A stretch of 64,000 nt of DNA from Bacteroidota bacterium (GCA_029547705.1 JAKPOU010000034.1:1-64000), one strand, 5' to 3'; positions 1 through 10,500 are shown, counted from the stretch's first letter. A program made the numbers and translations. Notes: generated by a model not told the origin, from the sequence alone.

Positions 1-592
1 CACGAAAAACCAGGTCAACACTCCCCGGAATAAACCGGAAAACCGGGTTGAAGAATAAAATCAGTCAACTTACCGAAAAGAAAGAAGACCCAAAGGTGTA
101 TCTTTACACTCAATTATGAGTTTATGAATTAATCAGGTTAGATTTGAATAGATAATTATGTGGTTAATAGTTCTCCACGAATAAGAGGAAATACTGTTTT
201 TCAGACATCGGAATAGATGTTCAGTTTCCTTTTTTTTAAATACAGCCGGTCTATGATAAATAATCATATCGAGCATAATCAGGTTCGGATGCCCCGGAAA
301 AGAAAATACGGAGCTTTGAATTATAGTAAATACGCTCATCTAAATTAGGATAAACCCGATTAAATTCCAAAAAATCCGGTGAAATTATTGTTTTCATATA
401 TTTTGATGCAGCTGTTAGAGGACAATAAAAAACATTAATATGTTCTATGATAAGATTTTACCCGGCAGGAATCAGATCCTGACCAGCCGGATTGAGAGAT
501 ACTTTTTCGAATATATTATTATGTTAATTGCCAGAAGGGTGAACTTAAATATAGTTGTTAAAAATTCACAAATCAACAGAGCCCTGTTTAAT
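1..592. other. Intergenic stretch without a supported gene
   Basis: The stretch is AT-rich. It holds one 68-codon ATG-started frame on the minus strand (339 down to 133) whose translation matches no family I recognise and has no visible ribosome binding site. I do not call it a gene. The window edge cuts whatever lies to the left. Confidence 0.4.
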
Positions 593-600
593 TAAATTTG
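593..600 (+). promoter_or_regulatory. Possible -7 element upstream of the KDG kinase gene
   Basis: TAAATTTG matches the Bacteroidota -7 consensus TAnnTTTG and lies 57 bases before the kinase ATG. I see no clear TTG-type -33 element at the usual distance, so this rests on one half of the promoter only. Confidence 0.3.
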
Positions 601-657
601 ATTTTTAGGCGGGAATCCTTACTTTTAGCACTGAAATCAATTTTTAACAATATAACT

Positions 658-1758
658 ATGGCAATATTAAATTTAAGACCAGAAAAAGAATGTAAATATG
701 ATTGTATATCCCTGGGAGAGATAATGCTGCGACTTGATCCGGGGGATACCCGTATCAGGACAACAAGGCAGTTTACGGTGTGGGAAGGAGGGGGTGAATA
801 TAATGTTGCACGGGGTCTGCGCAGGTGTTTCCGGCTGAATACTGCAGTTGTGACGGCCTTTGCAGATAATGACATCGGCCGTCTGGTAGAAGATTTTATA
901 ATGCAGGGCGGCGTGGATGTTTCGTATATCAAATGGGTGCCTTTCGATGGAATTGGCCGGACAGTACGCAACGGATTGAATTTTACCGAAAGAGGTTTCG
1001 GACTTCGCGGGGCTCTGGGTGTTTCAGACCGTGGAAATACAGCCGCATCACAGCTTAAGAAAGGGGACATCGACTGGGACCGGATATTCGGCAGGGACGG
1101 ATCACGCTGGTTTCATACAGGCGGCATATTTGCAGGACTTTCGGAAACAACGCCGGAAGTTATAATCGAAGCCATGCAGGCAGCCAGGAAATATGGCACC
1201 ATTGTTTCTTACGATCTTAATTACCGACCTTCATTATGGAAGGCTATAGGCGGGAAGGAGAAGGCTCAGGAAGTGAACAGGGAACTGGCGAAATATGTGG
1301 ACGTAATGATTGGAAACGAAGAAGATTATACTGCATCACTGGGATTTGAAGTGGAAGGGGTGGACAAGAACCTGTCAAAGCTGGATACCGGGAACTTTAA
1401 AAAAATGATAACCAAGGCAGTTAAGGAATATCCGAACTTCAAGGTTACCGGCACAACTCTTCGAACCGTCAAATCAGCCACTATAAATTCCTGGGGAGCA
1501 ATATGCTGGGCCGGAGGCAAATTCTATGAGGCCACCCTTCGTGAAGACATGGAAATATATGACCGGGTTGGCGGAGGTGACAGCTTTGCTTCGGGACTGA
1601 TATTTGGTCTGCTTACCCAGGATGATCCGCAGGTAGCAGTTGAATACGGCGCGGCTCATGGCGCACTGGCCATGACCACACCGGGTGATACCTCAATGGC
1701 TACACGGAGTGAGGTTGAAAGCCTGATGAAAGGTGCCGGGGCAAGAGTAGTACGTTAA
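658..1758 (+). CDS. kdgK: PfkB-family 2-keto-3-deoxygluconate kinase
   Basis: A 366-residue PfkB (ribokinase-like) sugar kinase. It most likely phosphorylates 2-keto-3-deoxygluconate at C6 to KDPG in the cytosol, the step before the KDPG aldolase encoded about 2.3 kb downstream. Visible motifs are the N-terminal sugar-binding GGG near residues 44-46, the SYDLNYR strand near 184-190, the GNEED segment near 219-223, and the C-terminal GGGD motif with catalytic base Asp308. I chose ATG 658 because the protein starts well there; an upstream in-frame TTG at 598 adds 20 residues that do not look like a kinase N-terminus. The gene is followed at once by a strong terminator, so it is probably transcribed alone. 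The KDG assignment rests on the family plus the aldolase neighbour; fructokinase or another aldose kinase is possible. Confidence 0.82.
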   Translation: MAILNLRPEKECKYDCISLGEIMLRLDPGDTRIRTTRQFTVWEGGGEYNVARGLRRCFRLNTAVVTAFADNDIGRLVEDFIMQGGVDVSYIKWVPFDGIGRTVRNGLNFTERGFGLRGALGVSDRGNTAASQLKKGDIDWDRIFGRDGSRWFHTGGIFAGLSETTPEVIIEAMQAARKYGTIVSYDLNYRPSLWKAIGGKEKAQEVNRELAKYVDVMIGNEEDYTASLGFEVEGVDKNLSKLDTGNFKKMITKAVKEYPNFKVTGTTLRTVKSATINSWGAICWAGGKFYEATLREDMEIYDRVGGGDSFASGLIFGLLTQDDPQVAVEYGAAHGALAMTTPGDTSMATRSEVESLMKGAGARVVR

Positions 1759-1781
1759 AGTGATGAATATGCAAATCAATG

Positions 1782-1822
1782 AAAACTGTTCGGCGGAACT
1801 TCTTCCGCAGGACAGTTTTTTA
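1782..1822 (+). terminator. Intrinsic terminator after the KDG kinase gene
   Basis: A long stem-loop has outer arms AAAACTGT and ACAGTTTT, inner arms GCGGAA and TTCCGC and a CTTC-like loop, and it ends in a run of six T. This is a textbook intrinsic terminator and separates the kinase gene from the transporter gene. Confidence 0.85.
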
Positions 1823-2128
1823 TTCAATATCAGTTACATATTTAATGAGGCTTGAAATGGTTCTGAATACCTGTTTAATATTTTCGGAGCAATGAAATCC
1901 GGCGGTTTCAGGGATAAAAACATTAATACCGGGGATAAAAACAGTCAGAAAGTGAACAACAAGCCATTTAATAAATTCCTCTTGCCAATAAATCTGAAAA
2001 AATATCAGTATCTGCATTAACTACCGGATGATTATTGCAGAAAATTATTTAGTTTGATTATTGATTATCATTCATATAATTGAAACATACAGTAAACTGA
2101 CAAAACATGAATATTAAAAACTGAAAAA
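1823..2128. other. Intergenic stretch, no gene seen
   Basis: This AT-rich spacer lies between the kinase terminator and the transporter gene. It should contain the transporter promoter, but no convincing TTG / TAnnTTTG pair stands out. Confidence 0.4.
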
Positions 2129-3460
2129 ATGAAAAAGTTCAATCTTCACAAAACACTGTTATTACTGTGTTTGCTCTTACTGATTATTTCCCTGACAATG
2201 ATTTTTACCAAAAATTATCCGGTTGCCGGTTTTCTGCTGATAAGTTTATTTGTCGTTCTTTCCTTTGCAGTCAGAGGATTTGAGGCATTCAAGGGTTTAT
2301 CATTTACCATGTGGATGTTTGCTGCTGTTTCTGCAGCCATGTTCTTTCCCCAGCTGTTTGTTCAATGGGGTAATTTCAAGACAAGTGTTCTTATCGTTCC
2401 CTTGCTTCAGATAATCATGTTTGGCATGGGATCGCAGATGAGTTTCGAGGATTTTGCCGGACTTATCAAAATGCCGAAAGGTGTCCTGGTGGGATTTTTT
2501 GGTCATTATCTCATTATGCCGATAACAGCAGTTATTATAGTCCATATCCTTAAGCTTCCCCCTGAAATAGCAGCCGGAGTCATTCTGATCGGATGTGTTC
2601 CCAACGGACTGGCCTCTAATGTTATGTCACTTCTCTGCAATGCCAACCTGGTACTGGCCGTTACCGTGAGTGCAGTGACTACCATTGCCGGCCCTTTTAT
2701 TACTCCTTTTCTCATGAAAGTCATCGGAGGTCAGTATGTGGAGATTAATGTCTGGGCCATGATGATGGATATAATAAAGATGATGATTTTTCCCATCATT
2801 GCGGGTTTTATTTTCAATCTTATAAATTCCGGTAAGTTATCTCCAAGGAAAAGAAACATGCAGTTACTTTATTATGCCATAACCATTCTGCTTGCCAATC
2901 TGATCCACTGGTATGTTTACCAGACAGGCTTTACGGGCTACCTGCTTGTTTCACTTAAGACCCTTGCCATGTGGATTGTTGCACCTGTAATACTTGGTAT
3001 GCTTTTCAGATATTATTTCAAGGGCGACACAAAGGTTCAGAAACAAATACTTTCAATGCTTTCAATGGTTGGAATTGCTGTAATAGTAACAGTAATCACT
3101 GCAGCAGGACAGGAAAGCCTTCTCACTGTCGGCGGTGTTCTTCTGCTTGTCGTCACTATACAGAATCTCCTTGGATATGTTCTGGGTTACAATGCCGGGA
3201 GGCTTTTCAGGCTGCCCAAGCGTGACTGCAGAACCCTGGCATTCGAGGTGAGCATGTCAAACGGTGGACTGGCTTCGGGACTTGCCATGACAATCGGCAA
3301 TATTGCCACGGTGGGACTTGCTCCTGCCATTTACGGGCCGCTTATGAATGTTACCGGCTCAACAATTGCAAGCTACTGGCGTACAAAGCCGATCGATCCC
3401 AATGAAAAGCATGGTGACAGAAAATCAAAGAAAGCTGTTGAAGAAAAAAAGGATAATTGA
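2129..3460 (+). CDS. BASS-family (bile acid:sodium symporter) transporter
   Basis: A 443-residue integral inner-membrane protein with about ten hydrophobic helices. It has the BASS-family pattern: a GxxP-type helix with 'GCVPNGLASNVMSLLC' near residues 160-175, a second crossover segment with 'SMSNGGLASGLAM' near 375-390, and a charged cytosolic tail. The family moves organic anions with sodium; bile acids are only one substrate, and bacterial members carry keto acids and pantoate. Its place between KDG kinase and KDPG aldolase suggests uptake of a sugar acid such as 2-keto-3-deoxygluconate, which is inference. The extra hydrophobic N-terminal pair of helices (residues 8-55) makes it longer than typical 300-residue BASS proteins. 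A 42-base gap leads to the next gene, so they may be co-transcribed. Confidence 0.8.
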   Translation: MKKFNLHKTLLLLCLLLLIISLTMIFTKNYPVAGFLLISLFVVLSFAVRGFEAFKGLSFTMWMFAAVSAAMFFPQLFVQWGNFKTSVLIVPLLQIIMFGMGSQMSFEDFAGLIKMPKGVLVGFFGHYLIMPITAVIIVHILKLPPEIAAGVILIGCVPNGLASNVMSLLCNANLVLAVTVSAVTTIAGPFITPFLMKVIGGQYVEINVWAMMMDIIKMMIFPIIAGFIFNLINSGKLSPRKRNMQLLYYAITILLANLIHWYVYQTGFTGYLLVSLKTLAMWIVAPVILGMLFRYYFKGDTKVQKQILSMLSMVGIAVIVTVITAAGQESLLTVGGVLLLVVTIQNLLGYVLGYNAGRLFRLPKRDCRTLAFEVSMSNGGLASGLAMTIGNIATVGLAPAIYGPLMNVTGSTIASYWRTKPIDPNEKHGDRKSKKAVEEKKDN

Positions 3461-3502
3461 TCAGTATAGGAAAAATATTAATTATTTTAATGTAAAAATT
3501 TA

Positions 3503-3967
3503 ATGATGAAGAAATTAAGCATTATATTCAGTTTGTTTGCTTTGTCTGTCCTTTTTAATTTATGTACCACAGACAAACCGGTACAGGCAGTGGATGAGGC
3601 AGAGCAGATAAGGAATGTGACTGCAGCCGTGGAGGATCTTAAAACTGCAATCATAAGTGCCGACAGGGACCTGCTGGAAAATATTGCTTCAGACAAGCTT
3701 GTGTATGGCCACTCCGGGGGGAAAGTTCAGAACAAGACCGAGTTCATTGAGGAAATTGTCAGTCTGATTCCCAATGATTATCTCACCATTGACCTGGCAG
3801 ATCAGACCATTATGGTATCGGGGAACACTGCAGTGGTAAGACATATCTATTCTTCAGACTATCTGAGTGACGGAGTTCCGGGAAGCCTGAGGATAGGAAA
3901 TGTTCTAGTCTGGCAGTTGCAGGACGGTAAATGGAAACTACTGGCAAGACAGGCTTACAGGCTTTAA
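3503..3967 (+). CDS. Exported NTF2-like (SnoaL / DUF4440-type) protein
   Basis: A 154-residue protein with an N-terminal hydrophobic signal (residues 4-19) ending in a Cys at residue 21, which could be a loose lipobox. The rest fits the cone-shaped NTF2-like fold of the SnoaL/DUF4440 group: a long first helix rich in Glu and Ala, the 'LVYGHSGGKVQNKTEF' turn near 70-85, and a C-terminal 'VWQLQDGKWKLLARQAY' strand typical of this family. Such proteins act as small isomerases, hydrolases or binding proteins, so no reaction can be named. Two adjacent ATG codons (3503 and 3506) are both possible starts. It sits within the sugar-acid gene group on the same strand. Confidence 0.72.
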   Translation: MMKKLSIIFSLFALSVLFNLCTTDKPVQAVDEAEQIRNVTAAVEDLKTAIISADRDLLENIASDKLVYGHSGGKVQNKTEFIEEIVSLIPNDYLTIDLADQTIMVSGNTAVVRHIYSSDYLSDGVPGSLRIGNVLVWQLQDGKWKLLARQAYRL

Positions 3968-4055
3968 TAGAGGAAGTATATCTCATTCCTTTTCTGTATG
4001 GATAGCGACAGAACGGAAAAATAATTAATGATTTAAATAAAACAAGGATATTAAT

Positions 4056-4745
4056 ATGGCACGTTTTACAAGAACACAGGTAATTTTAAAAATGGCAGAA
4101 TCCGGAATGATCCCGGTATTTTACAACAGTGATCCTGAAGTCTGCAAACAGGTTATTTCAGCCTGTTACAAGGGAGGGGTCAGATTGTTCGAATTTACAA
4201 ACAGGGGGGCTTATGCTCACCTTGTATTTGAGGAAATAAACAAATGGGCCGCAGTAGAGTATCCGGATCTTATAATGGGAACCGGATCGGTCATAGATGC
4301 TCCGACTGCCATCCTTTATGCCCAGCTTGATTCAAACTTCATCGTTTCACCCCTTCTGAACGAGGAAATGGCATATGCCCTCAACAGACGGAAGATACTC
4401 TGGTCGCCGGGCTGCGGATCGGTTTCAGAAATATCAAGGGCGGAATCACTTGGTGCCGAGGTAGTGAAAATATTTCCGGGATCGCAGGTTGGCGGACCGA
4501 AATTTGTTTCAGCAGTAAGGGGACCCATGCCCTGGACAAATATTATGCCCACCGGTGGCGTTGAACCCACGGAATCCAATCTGACGGAATGGTTTAAGGC
4601 AGGTACTTTCTGCGTGGGGATGGGTTCACAGCTGATAAAATCCGCTCATGTAAAAAACAGGGATTTCAAGCAGATTGAACAGGATGTCAGGGACGCTGCT
4701 GCACTTGTTAAAAAGCTGAGGGAACTATATCCTGTGAGGGTTTGA
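4056..4745 (+). CDS. eda: KDPG / KHG aldolase
   Basis: A 229-residue class I aldolase that cleaves 2-keto-3-deoxy-6-phosphogluconate to pyruvate and glyceraldehyde 3-phosphate, the last step of the Entner-Doudoroff and uronate routes. The catalytic Glu46 sits in 'FEFTNRG' and the Schiff-base Lys138 in 'EVVKIFPG'; the phosphate-binding 'PTGGV' and 'GMGS' loops are also present. Length and motif order match the family. With the kinase upstream it completes KDG to pyruvate. The 88-base gap from the previous gene contains no terminator, so a transcript shared with the transporter and NTF2-like gene is plausible. Activity on 4-hydroxy-2-oxoglutarate is possible, as in many Eda proteins. Confidence 0.88.
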   Translation: MARFTRTQVILKMAESGMIPVFYNSDPEVCKQVISACYKGGVRLFEFTNRGAYAHLVFEEINKWAAVEYPDLIMGTGSVIDAPTAILYAQLDSNFIVSPLLNEEMAYALNRRKILWSPGCGSVSEISRAESLGAEVVKIFPGSQVGGPKFVSAVRGPMPWTNIMPTGGVEPTESNLTEWFKAGTFCVGMGSQLIKSAHVKNRDFKQIEQDVRDAAALVKKLRELYPVRV

Positions 4746-4776
4746 TCACGGTATAGCATCCCGTGCTTACCGCTGT

Positions 4777-4800
4777 GAATCCCTGGTTTTCCGGGGATTC
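4777..4800. terminator. Hairpin between convergent aldolase and SMP-30 genes
   Basis: GAATCCCTGG and CCGGGGATTC form a 10-bp stem with a TTTT loop. It sits between two convergent genes, as a bidirectional terminator would, but it lacks a strong T-run on either side. Confidence 0.5.
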
Positions 4801-4844
4801 CAGAATAATGTATGTATACCGGATGGTTCCGGTGTTTACAGGCT

Positions 4845-5774
4845 TTATCTGTTTTGCCGCATCATCCATTCACGTCCGGGTACATCAACCCGGAAGCTTT
4901 CGATATTGGCCTGATCCATGAGGGTTACATATATTGTACATCCGTCTTTTCCTCCGAAAGCCACATTTGTGGGTGCTTTGCCAATCAGGGGTACTTCCTG
5001 AAGCATTTTGCCATCCGGAGAAAATTTCGTCACGGTTCCGTTGCCGATGCATGCTGCCCATATGTTCCCCTGTATGTCACAACGCATCCCGTCGAATCCT
5101 GCGGAATGATCCACCAGGACCCGGCGGTTGCTGACTTCTCCCTTTTCCGACAGATCATAGGCCCAGATTCTGCGGCCTGCATTTACATATAAAGTCTTCT
5201 CATCAGTACTGACTTCAATACCGTTTGCCGGGCCCAGGCCCTCACTGTCAAGAAGTGTGACTTTTTTATCCGGGTCTATTCTCCACACACGGCCGGCCCT
5301 GTTCTTGAAATCCGGGTCACTCGCGTAGATTCTGTCTTTGCTGTCTATGGCAATATCATTGGGCTGAGTCATTTCCGGTCTGTTTACAAAAATGCTCAAT
5401 TCTTTCGTGGCCATATCCACCTTTAAAATATTATGACCTGTATAATCAGCTATCAGCATATTACCATGGCTGTCAAAGCGAATCCCGTTGGCAATACTTC
5501 CCTCAGGCAGTTCCAGAAATATCCCGGCCTTTCCTTCGGGTGTCACTATTCCTATTGTTCCTGAATGGTGAAAGTTAACCGCATATAAATTCCCTTTACT
5601 GTCAACTGCGGGGCCTTCAACACCCGAAGTAAAACTATTGACAGGCGTAAAGACAAATGATTTAAACAGGCCGGCTGATGTGTCCTGGGCATTTGCCAGG
5701 GGGGAAAGATGCGTCAGTAACAGAAAGGATGACAGTAAGCAGCAGAATATGTAATTAAAGTAATTAATGTTCAT
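4845..5774 (-). CDS. Exported SMP-30 / gluconolactonase-like beta-propeller
   Basis: A 309-residue exported six-bladed propeller of the SMP-30/gluconolactonase/LRE family, which hydrolyses sugar lactones using one divalent metal. A signal peptide spans residues 1-29 and ends in 'LANAQ'. The three family metal ligands are visible: Glu53 in 'EGP', Asn184 in 'PANGIE' and Asp228 in 'DGMRCD', with the usual Asn139 in 'QPND'. I chose ATG at 5774 because it puts the signal peptide at the N-terminus; the in-frame TTG at 5804 only adds ten polar residues inside the neighbouring hairpin. It converges on the KDPG aldolase, so a periplasmic lactone-to-sugar-acid step feeding that route is a reasonable inference. 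Some homologues have no lactonase activity. Confidence 0.8.
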   Translation of the reverse strand: MNINYFNYIFCCLLSSFLLLTHLSPLANAQDTSAGLFKSFVFTPVNSFTSGVEGPAVDSKGNLYAVNFHHSGTIGIVTPEGKAGIFLELPEGSIANGIRFDSHGNMLIADYTGHNILKVDMATKELSIFVNRPEMTQPNDIAIDSKDRIYASDPDFKNRAGRVWRIDPDKKVTLLDSEGLGPANGIEVSTDEKTLYVNAGRRIWAYDLSEKGEVSNRRVLVDHSAGFDGMRCDIQGNIWAACIGNGTVTKFSPDGKMLQEVPLIGKAPTNVAFGGKDGCTIYVTLMDQANIESFRVDVPGREWMMRQNR

Positions 5775-5805
5775 AGGACTATTATTTTCAGTATTTAATA
5801 TCAAT

Positions 5806-5875
5806 GAAGAGGCTGTTGAAAAATCCGGACGGAATTATCACATTTCCGGATATTAAATTTTTCAGCAGCCTCTTC
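5806..5875. terminator. Long bidirectional hairpin terminator after the first susCD pair
   Basis: GAAGAGGCTG pairs perfectly with CAGCCTCTTC, continued inward by TTGAAAAAT / ATTTTTCAG-like and ATCCGGA / TCCGGAT segments. It lies about 25 bases past the susD stop codon and just upstream of the SMP-30 gene, so it probably ends the susCD transcript. Confidence 0.65.
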
Positions 5876-5898
5876 AGTTTAAATCAGACAATCCGGTA

Positions 5899-7527
5899 TC
5901 AGAAATTCGGTTTGTCGGGATGTATCCAAAGGCGTGTACTTATTTTATTGCCTCCGGGTCCGAGTTTTTTCGTTGCCTCCTCTATTCCTGCAGCATTATT
6001 TTGTCTTTCGCGCAATATAAAAACGTATCTTTTGAGAACTTCTCCATGGGGTATTATACCCCATGTTTCGTTGCTGTCATTCTTGGAAACGTCACTGAGT
6101 CTGGGATATCCGGTTCTTCTGTGGTCGCTCCACATTTCATTTGATTTCTGGAAGGAGTCAATCCACTTCTGCATCATGATCCTTTCAAGCTTTTCTTCAT
6201 TACCTGCCGATTCATCCCATTTGATGGTGATGCTTATCTTGGTATTGTAACTGTTTCTGTTATCGGTTGGATCAACATAGTCTATCGGGGTGTTTGTATC
6301 ATTGGAGAGATATGCTTCCACATCACCCGTTGCCCTCCAGTCCTCCCATGATGTCCTGACGCCGTCCTCATAGTATTCCTGAACGGTTTTGTTCAATCCG
6401 TTCCATCCCCTCAGTTTTGCTTCTGCAAGAATGAAATGCACTTCGGCTGCGGTGAGTATCTTCCTGAAGCTTCCGCCGGCTCCTGACGGGCTGAAATATG
6501 TACCCAGTCTGGAAAAAGGCAGATAGTTGTCTTTCTTGTTGAGATAGGCTCCGCCTGCAATACCCTTGTAGGGCCAGGCCGGATGGTCGGCATACAGGTC
6601 ACTGTCCTCATCTGCCACAGGCTGGAAAAACACATGTATTCTGGGATCCTCGTATCCTATAAGAACCTCTTCCATTCCGGATCCCATTCTGCAGTCGCCC
6701 CAGTCTTCGCTCATTGTCCACACCGGGTATGTCCCGCCCAGAAGGGAGGTGTTGAAGTTATCCTGGTTTGAAAGGATGAGTCCGACCGGATCCTGAATGG
6801 CCTTTTCTCCCTGGGTTCTGGCAAGTACAGGATCTGCTTTGACTATCCGCATTGCAAGCCTGAGCCTTAATGAATTGATCATTTTCAGCCATTTTGTAAG
6901 GTTGCCGTTGTATGAGGCATCAAATCTCACCAGGTCCTGGACATTATTATTTGCGCTTGTCTGGAAAACACTCTGAATCTGGTCGAGCTTATCAAAAAAC
7001 TGTTCATATAAATACTCTTCACTGTCATAGTCAAATTGTTTCTTTGGCTGTCCGTATTCGGAATAGATGAGCGGACCATAATAAACAGTGGCTCTTGAGA
7101 GAGCGATTACCTGAAACAGTTCTGCCCATGCTGCGAACAAGTCAGCATTTGCTTCCTGTGCCATTATCTTGTTCACATTGGCCGGGGCCATAACGCTGTT
7201 GTAGGTTGTGTTCCATATGGCTTCATTCCAGTAGTCAACCATATAATAACTCATCATATCCCTGCCGCCGGCTTCGTCGAGTGGTGTGCCGGTATGACGC
7301 ATAAAATTATCGGAACCCCAGTCCACACCATATTGAGCATCGCCCCAGGGTATACGGAATCCTATATCTCTGAGTATGTTTGGAAATCTTGAACCAAAAT
7401 TGAGATCCTGAGCAAGTGACTCCGGTGTAATGGAATTACCGCTCATATTTATTTCTTTAAACCTGTCTTCGCTCACACAGGCACCTAAAAATATCATTAA
7501 TGTAATAATGCTTATAATTTTTTTCAT
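5899..7527 (-). CDS. SusD/RagB-like outer-membrane lipoprotein (SusD-like_2 type)
   Basis: A 542-residue surface lipoprotein that forms the lid over its SusC partner and captures the nutrient. The signal peptide ends in the lipobox 'FLGAC', giving lipidated Cys17. The body shows the SusD-like_2 features: a TPR-rich half with 'WLKMINSLRLRLAMRI' near residue 210, and a C-terminal 'EKLERIMMQKWIDSFQKSNEMWSDHRRTGYP' region that is the usual family signature (helix, then W-x-x-x-R-R-T-G-Y-P). It starts 13 bases after the susC stop on the same strand, so the two are co-transcribed. No glycoside hydrolase or protease lies in the operon, so the substrate cannot be read from context. Confidence 0.88.
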   Translation of the reverse strand: MKKIISIITLMIFLGACVSEDRFKEINMSGNSITPESLAQDLNFGSRFPNILRDIGFRIPWGDAQYGVDWGSDNFMRHTGTPLDEAGGRDMMSYYMVDYWNEAIWNTTYNSVMAPANVNKIMAQEANADLFAAWAELFQVIALSRATVYYGPLIYSEYGQPKKQFDYDSEEYLYEQFFDKLDQIQSVFQTSANNNVQDLVRFDASYNGNLTKWLKMINSLRLRLAMRIVKADPVLARTQGEKAIQDPVGLILSNQDNFNTSLLGGTYPVWTMSEDWGDCRMGSGMEEVLIGYEDPRIHVFFQPVADEDSDLYADHPAWPYKGIAGGAYLNKKDNYLPFSRLGTYFSPSGAGGSFRKILTAAEVHFILAEAKLRGWNGLNKTVQEYYEDGVRTSWEDWRATGDVEAYLSNDTNTPIDYVDPTDNRNSYNTKISITIKWDESAGNEEKLERIMMQKWIDSFQKSNEMWSDHRRTGYPRLSDVSKNDSNETWGIIPHGEVLKRYVFILRERQNNAAGIEEATKKLGPGGNKISTRLWIHPDKPNF

Positions 7528-7540
7528 GGTAGTTCACTTG

Positions 7541-10500
7541 TTAGAAATTAACCTTTATATTGAAACCATACGTACGCGTAGAGGGCAGATTGAAATTATC
7601 AAGAGCCTGTGAACCGCTTCCTGCACTCATTGTAAGCTCAGGATCGTAAGGGGCTTTTCTGTACAGGAATAAGAGATTCTGGCCAATAAGCCCTATGGAA
7701 GCTGATTTAACCGGCAGATTAAGATTTCTTACCGGAATGTCATAATTGAGGGAGAACTGGGTGAGTCTGATATTTGTCCTGTCATAGACATAAGCCCCCA
7801 GTATACCGTTAATATTTCCAATTGCCCTGTACCAGCTTTCGGGATCCACACTTGTTACCGACGTTCCGTCCGGCATTACGGCATTGACTTCAACACCGCC
7901 CCTGTCCCTTGCATCGGCACTTCTTTTTGATACTCCGTAATTATCAAGCATGGCTTCCGTATAGCTTAATACATTTCCGCCGAATACTCCGTTAACAAGA
8001 AAACCTATTGAAAAGTGTTTGTAGCTTAATGTGTTGTTCCATCCAAGGTTAAAATCAGGATCGATTCTCCCGACAAATACTGGTTCCGCTGTTTTCAGGG
8101 GCTTCTTGTTTTCGTCAAGTTTAATTCTTCCCTGATTGTCATATTCGAAGTTGAAAGCATACAGGTCACCGAAGGAGCCTCCGGCTACAATACGGCTGTA
8201 GTAGCCTTCAGAGGACCCCAGATTTATTATCTGGTTCTTGTCATCCGGGTTAACTTCCACAATCTTGTTTCTGTTATGAGCGTAGTTAAGTGAGGTTTTC
8301 CATGAGAAAGCGCCCCTGGTTACGGGTTCTGCATCAACAATCAGTTCAATTCCCTTATTGGTTATTTTACCTGCATTGATCAGCATGCTGTTGAAACCGA
8401 CTCCCTGCAGGGTGGGTATGGACATGCGCTGATCGGTACTGGCAATTGAATAATAGGTGAAATCAAATCCCACTTTTCCCTCAAGGAATCTCCAGTCTGT
8501 ACCTACCTCAAGACTTTTGATCATTTCCGGCCTGGCACTGATCCAGTCAGGACTAGTAGGTGCACTGACTGATGCGGATGATGTAACGCTTGTGCTGCCT
8601 GCTGCCGATGTGACAGATCTGCTGCTTATAGACATTCTCTGGATAATATTGTCAAAGCCCACATCATTTGCCACGGTTGTATAGGATCCTCTCACCTTGC
8701 CGAAGCTTATAAAATCCGGAAGTGAAACCATCTGGCTTACAATTCCGCTGAATCCTATGGCAGGATAGAAATATGCGACACCCTTTTCTGTCATGGCAAG
8801 TGTTGATGACCTGTCTGTCCTGCCCGAAAGATCGAGGAACAGCATCTCCCTGAATCCAATTGAAGCATTTGCAAAATATCCTTCCTTAATGGTCCTTGAC
8901 GGTGTTGTTGAATAAACCAGAACAGTATGGGGCATATTCTGCATCGAGAATTCATTGGGAAGCATCAGAGGATATGTTGCGCCGTTGTTAACACTGACTC
9001 CCTGGCCATAACTGGTTTCCTGATAGCTTATCCCGGCAATGGCATTAAGGCTTATATCCCCGAAATGCTTGTTGTATGACAGAATAGCGTCAATATATGA
9101 CATCCAGTCTTTATATTCCCTGAAATTCCATGTTCCGTTTTTGGAGACGTTGGTAGTGTTTGACCCGGCCCAGTGCCTCTGTTCATTCTTTTTATTGGCA
9201 TAGTCATAATTTCCCTTTACCGTAAGCTTGAGATCCTTCATGATATCCCATGTGACATTCAATCCTGCTATCACTCTCTTTCCGCCATCCTCCCTCGGCT
9301 GCATCCTTGTTATCCACCAGGGATTGGACTGATGGTGATCGGTTACGTGCCAGTGCATCATATACATGTAGCGCTCAGGGAGCCATTCCCTCCAGTTGTC
9401 ACCGTCCCTGTAGTCGCTGATCTTTCTCTGGCGCGGGAACCAGTAAAGCCCTGTAAGCGGGTTCATGTACCATCCGTTGGGAGGCCTGTTGTATGCCATC
9501 TCTGATGTAAACATTACGTTTGATGATACAGTTACCCTGTCATTAATAATCTTTGTAGACTGGTTAAGGGTTACGTTGTCCTTGCGGTAGTGGTTTTCAG
9601 GAATAATTCCCCTTGAAAGTGTATTGGCGTACGAAAAATAGGCTGTTGTTCTGTTCGTACCTCCGCTTATTGAAGCATTGCTTACAATATTGTGGCCCCT
9701 CTGGAAAAAATCCCTGACAAAGGAATCGTCATAACCCGAAAGGGCTGTTGTGCCCCAGCTTTCTTTTGCATCACCAACAGCTCCATATTTGTACTGCAGC
9801 TCGGGATATGAAAGTATTCCCTCGAAGGTTGTGGCATTGCTCACACTGATGTCCATGATTCCTTCCCTGCCTTTTTTGGTGGTTATCATGACCACGCCGT
9901 TTGCTCCCTGGCTTCCGTAAAGGATGGCTGCGTTTGCTCCTTTGAGAAGGCTGATGCTTTCAATGTCGTCGGGGTTAAGCTGTGAAATACCGTCTCCCTC
10001 GTCATATCCTCCCCAGAGACCGGCCTGACCTCCTACACGGTTGGTTATGGGTACACCATCAATTACATAAAGGGGTGCACTGGTTCCGCTGAACGATTTT
10101 GAACCCCTGAGCACAGTTCTTGTTGAACCTCCGGCACCGGAAGCCGCTTTTTTAATTTCCAGTCCGGCTGTTTTCCCGCTGAGGGCATTCATGAAATTAA
10201 TATCCTTGGCTTTCATCATTTCGGCTCCTGCCACCTGCTGTGATGAATAAGTCAGGGTCTTTTTCTCACGCTGGATGCCAAGAGCTGTGACAACTACTTC
10301 GTCAAGTGATTCAATGCTTGGTGTCATTTGTATGTCAATGACATTTCTGCCGTTTACGGCAATTTCCTGGGAGTTATACCCAATGAATGATACTACAATT
10401 ACGGCATTCGGCCCGGTAACGCTGAAAGAAAACCTGCCTCCCAGATCGGTTATGGTTCCCGTGGTGGTTCCCTTCTCCACAATATTTACTCCCGGCATGG

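Noticed and set aside
133-339. 68-codon ATG frame on the minus strand near the left edge
   Set aside because: No family resemblance, AT-rich composition and no start signal; could be a remnant but cannot be supported.
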